A DNA stretch of 64,000 bases from Streptomyces spororaveus (GTDB taxonomy: Bacteria; Actinomycetota; Actinomycetes; Streptomycetales; Streptomycetaceae), in the NCBI RefSeq assembly GCF_016755875.1, contig NZ_BNED01000005.1, forward strand, positions 3,141,001 through 3,205,000, written 5' to 3'. This document shows, in pieces, positions 63,750 through 64,000 of the stretch; position 1 is the stretch's first letter, and each line of letters begins with the position of its first letter. Made by a program: the position numbers and the translations under genes. The notes below the pieces were generated by a model. That model saw only the letters and a list, made by a program, of their open reading frames with translations. It was not told the DNA's origin and made no database searches.

Positions 63750-64000
63750 GCCGCGACAACCGGGTTCTTGCGCGGACGGCCACGGGGACGCTTGCGGGCG
63801 ACGACGACACCCTGGACGAAGAGCTCGCCACCCCAGACACCCCAGGGCTCACGGCGCTCGATCGCACCGGCGAGGCAGGCCTCGACCAGCGGGCAGGTGC
63901 GGCAGAGGGACTTGGCGTACTCGACGTCGGCCGGGGACTCGGCGAAGAAGACCTCGGGGTCGAAGGTGCGGCAGGGGACGGGCACGCCGAGGTTCTCGAT
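63746..64000 (-). CDS. wblC: WhiB-family regulator WblC (WhiB7), N terminus outside window
   Basis: WblC/WhiB7 activates intrinsic antibiotic-resistance genes. The last 84 residues are visible; the frame remains open to base 64000, so the start lies beyond it. The four cluster cysteines are in VPCRTF and LCRTCPLVEAC, followed by the GVWGGE turn and the AT-hook RKRPRGRPRKNP that marks WblC/WhiB7. The start and the leader that regulates it are off the window. Confidence 0.95.
   Translation of the reverse strand: MENLGVPVPCRTFDPEVFFAESPADVEYAKSLCRTCPLVEACLAGAIERREPWGVWGGELFVQGVVVARKRPRGRPRKNPVVAA

Overview
The window is chromosomal DNA from a Streptomyces. GC content is very high, with third codon positions almost always G or C, GTG starts are common, and the gene set is characteristic: SigH with its anti-sigma factor, WblE, the DasR/DasABC chitobiose system, B12-riboswitch-controlled class Ia ribonucleotide reductase, SigR-RsrA and WblC. 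From memory, the order follows the S. coelicolor core-chromosome block from about sigH (SCO5243) down to wblC (SCO5190). No insertion sequence, prophage, CRISPR array or biosynthetic cluster is visible. The accessory-looking parts are small.

Layout. 1-3.7 kb: tail of a regulator, a small unknown protein, a PLP-dependent deaminase, a Na+/H+ antiporter and a UBP zinc-finger protein. 3.9-9.2 kb: stress and development regulation (prsH-sigH, a lipid-kinase homologue, wblE, a PdtaS-type histidine kinase). 9.5-11 kb: a TetR/short-chain-dehydrogenase pair with operators. 11-18.5 kb: the aminosugar regulon: nagB, the dasD-dasC-dasB-dasA operon on the minus strand, divergent dasR, then two small secreted four-cysteine proteins that also have a DasR-type box in front. 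18.8-22.5 kb: cstA-ybdD pyruvate/carbon-starvation uptake, a Uma2 nuclease and an acetyltransferase. 22.5-27.6 kb: NrdR boxes, adenosylcobalamin riboswitch, nrdA-nrdB, a small opposed membrane protein gene and the AraC-type nrdS. 27.6-34.3 kb: peptide deformylase, a TPR protein, two overlapping membrane HD-domain genes, sigR-rsrA (thiol-oxidative stress) and a hydrolase. 34.3-40.8 kb: SRAP, M50 peptidase, aroA-rsgA, an SMR exporter with TetR, hisN and a CBS protein. 40.8-47.1 kb: catalase and its Fur-family repressor, then two identical initiator tRNA genes flanking a TetR/FAD-monooxygenase pair and a large Sel1-repeat protein. 47.1-56.3 kb: UPF0182 membrane protein, a secreted PDZ-Lon protease, MoaE, an SDR protein, a zincin-type protein and a NUDIX hydrolase. 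56.3-59.5 kb: three tandem AIM24-domain genes, the first fused to TerD. 59.6-64 kb: SprT/YgjP-type metallopeptidase, a TOMM-like E1-fold protein, an ABC1 kinase, small zinc-ribbon and unknown proteins, and wblC running off the end.

How the genes work together. DasR-type boxes in front of nagB, dasA and the secreted pair (plus one near the histidine kinase) make 9-18.6 kb a local aminosugar regulon: DasABC imports chitobiose, DasD splits it and NagB sends the sugar to glycolysis. Ribonucleotide reductase is under stacked control (NrdR boxes, riboswitch, a hairpin at the ribosome binding site). SigR has a textbook SigR-type promoter and two translation starts 55 codons apart. Many genes lack a Shine-Dalgarno sequence and carry a TAnnnT or CAnnnT box 6-8 nt before the start, as expected for leaderless transcripts.
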